This document shows, in pieces, positions 62,701 to 64,000 of a DNA stretch of 64,000 nt. Made by a program: the position numbers and the translations under genes. The notes beneath the pieces were generated by a model that ran no database searches, had not been told where the DNA came from, and worked only from the letters and a program-made list of their open reading frames with translations. The stretch is from Lunularia cruciata (lineage: Eukaryota; Streptophyta; Marchantiopsida; Lunulariales; Lunulariaceae), in assembly GCA_948567375.1 (NCBI GenBank), contig OX419758.1:68949001-69013000 (forward strand), given 5' to 3'. Each line of letters begins with the position of its first letter. The first letter of the stretch is position 1.

Positions 62701-64000
62701 TGTACTTAGTTCCTTTGGTGTTCATTTGAGCTTTGGACTTTTAGCTTTTGGAGTGAAATTTGTCTCTTATAGAAATGTGTTTTTGTACTTTGTTTGGTCT
62801 TTGGAATAGAAATTCCTTGTTTTTTGGATCATTATTTGAGAATGTACACTTTGGTTCACTCTTTGGACAAATATTAGCTGGCTCAAAATTCCCTTGGGAT
62901 TAACTAGATTTGGACTAGAACTTGGTATATAACCTTTGGCATAATTGACAGACCTTTGTACTTTGGCCCTTTGATCTTTGCCAATACTTCTTTTTATGGA
63001 CCCAAACTTCATGTAATTTCTCTTTGTCTTTGTCTTAATTTTTTTTGTAAACCAAAACTTGATAAAGAAAACTTTGTCTTTGTCTTGGCTGTTTTCACCA
63101 TATTTCTACTAATTATTCTTTGTACTTTGGTCTTAGGCAAAAGTAAAGCAAAATACAAAATTTCCTTTGCGTAACCAAATATCTTCTCCATGAAGATATA
63201 CAAAATGAACACATCTTCTCAAATATATACAGAAACCCATCTTGAAAGTAGAATGTAAAGGAAAAGAAAGAAAAACAAGAAAAATTTCAAATTCCAAGTA
63301 TCATAAATTTTGATTGCTAATGAGTATGTCATGTATATTAATTGCTTTTAGTATATATTATACTTAGGGAATATATTTATATTTAATACATTTGTGAATA
63401 GAAATAAGAATTGATTTATCCATATTTATTTATGCATGGTGTCGTGTTGTGGTTTGCATAGGCAGTAAAAAAGTGACTTATCATAATTTATCTCCACGTC
63501 AGTGGGGTAGGTTGTATGCTAGATCCGACGGATGAGATTGAGATGTTGCCAAGTGAGCAATCTATGTACATGTATGTGATTGGCCACATGGGTTACAATC
63601 TTATCATGTTTGAGGGCTCTGATGAATAAAGATGAAGGCGAGTGGAGAGAGGGGGTGTTTTAGTTGAGGAGTCTCAAGGGGAGGAAAATGTTGGGAGTGA
63701 GAGTTGTAGCAAAGAGCGAGTGTTAGAGCATCAGAGGAAGTATTTGAGCACGAGAACCCATGCTCTCAATCTGCCACTCCCAAATCCTTTTCTCATCAAG
63801 CTTCAGATTTTACACCGTGACAACTTATGGGATTGGTTGGTGGCACATTTCGGGGTGGTATTTGTAGAGTCGGTGATGGAAAACCCAGATCTATCGTCCT
63901 TCTGGTACTTACTTATGAAAATGACTCGAAATTGATAATATATGTCCTTCTATAGTTGGGGAATGCCTAAATTTTTGCTCATAAGCTTCAAATTGTGGGG
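59785..64000. other. AT-rich upstream region, no supported gene
   Basis: Apart from the telomere-like block I see AT-rich sequence, a short direct duplication (CTACTAATATACACATTA near 61831 and 61867), and a CTTTGTACTTTGG-like low-complexity stretch at 62690-63160. An open stretch at 63642-63935 (97 codons) has no recognised motif, and I do not call it a gene. The kinase promoter should lie near 59450-60500, but no element can be fixed. Confidence 0.5.
60631..60704. repeat. Degenerate telomere-like repeats
   Basis: AAACCCTAAACCACTAAACC followed by CCCTAAACCCTAAACC and ending AGATTAGGG: several CCCTAAA heptamers mixed with CACTAAA. Plant telomeres are CCCTAAA/TTTAGGG. The block is short and interstitial. 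Confidence 0.65.

Noticed and set aside
63642-63935. 97-codon ORF near the right edge
   Set aside because: No motif, no homologue recognised, and AT-rich low-complexity surroundings; chance ORF cannot be excluded.

Overview
The window comes from a TE-rich streptophyte nuclear genome (a land plant or a charophyte relative; species not identifiable). The reasons are a plant-type SR-protein kinase gene with very long introns, retrotransposons primed by a sequence that matches plant initiator tRNA-Met, and plant-type telomeric heptamers. Only one host gene is visible. Nearly everything else is retrotransposons or an unnamed repeat family.

1-17.2 kb is a nested retrotransposon cluster. An old Copia element (+ strand: 1-850, 10829-12867, 16648-17204) was hit twice. 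A 10-kb Ty3/Gypsy element on the - strand (851-10828) sits in its integrase region. A 3.8-kb non-LTR (LINE-like) element on the - strand (12868-16635) sits in its RNase H region and is bounded by a 12-bp target duplication. The Gypsy element is the most remarkable object here. Between protease and reverse transcriptase it carries a DNMT3/DRM-like cytosine-5 methyltransferase domain with motifs I, IV, VI, VIII, IX and X, and its integrase ends in a C4HC3 PHD finger. It is now dead. About fourteen in-frame TAG codons, one TGA and no TAA interrupt an otherwise unshifted ~5-kb frame, which is the footprint expected of C-to-T decay at CAG (CHG) sites.

18.0-59.5 kb is an SRPK-type protein kinase on the - strand. 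Four coding exons join in phase to about 608 codons, separated by introns of ~14 kb, ~25 kb and 133 bp. The two giant introns hold a degenerate Copia element (22152-27361), a nearly intact Copia element (46377-51547), two solo LTRs of related elements (20579-21040 and 54144-54546), three copies of an unusual YVDD reverse transcriptase of Penelope-like or unassigned type, a perfect 91-bp inverted repeat, and tens of copies of an uncharacterised modular repeat containing a conserved small hairpin. The Copia elements begin Gag inside the 5' LTR, so the primer-binding site is itself coding. That site is complementary to the anticodon arm of initiator tRNA-Met (half-tRNA priming).

59.5-64 kb is AT-rich sequence upstream of the kinase. 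It contains a copy of the LINE 3' end, a short block of degenerate telomere-like repeats and no convincing gene.
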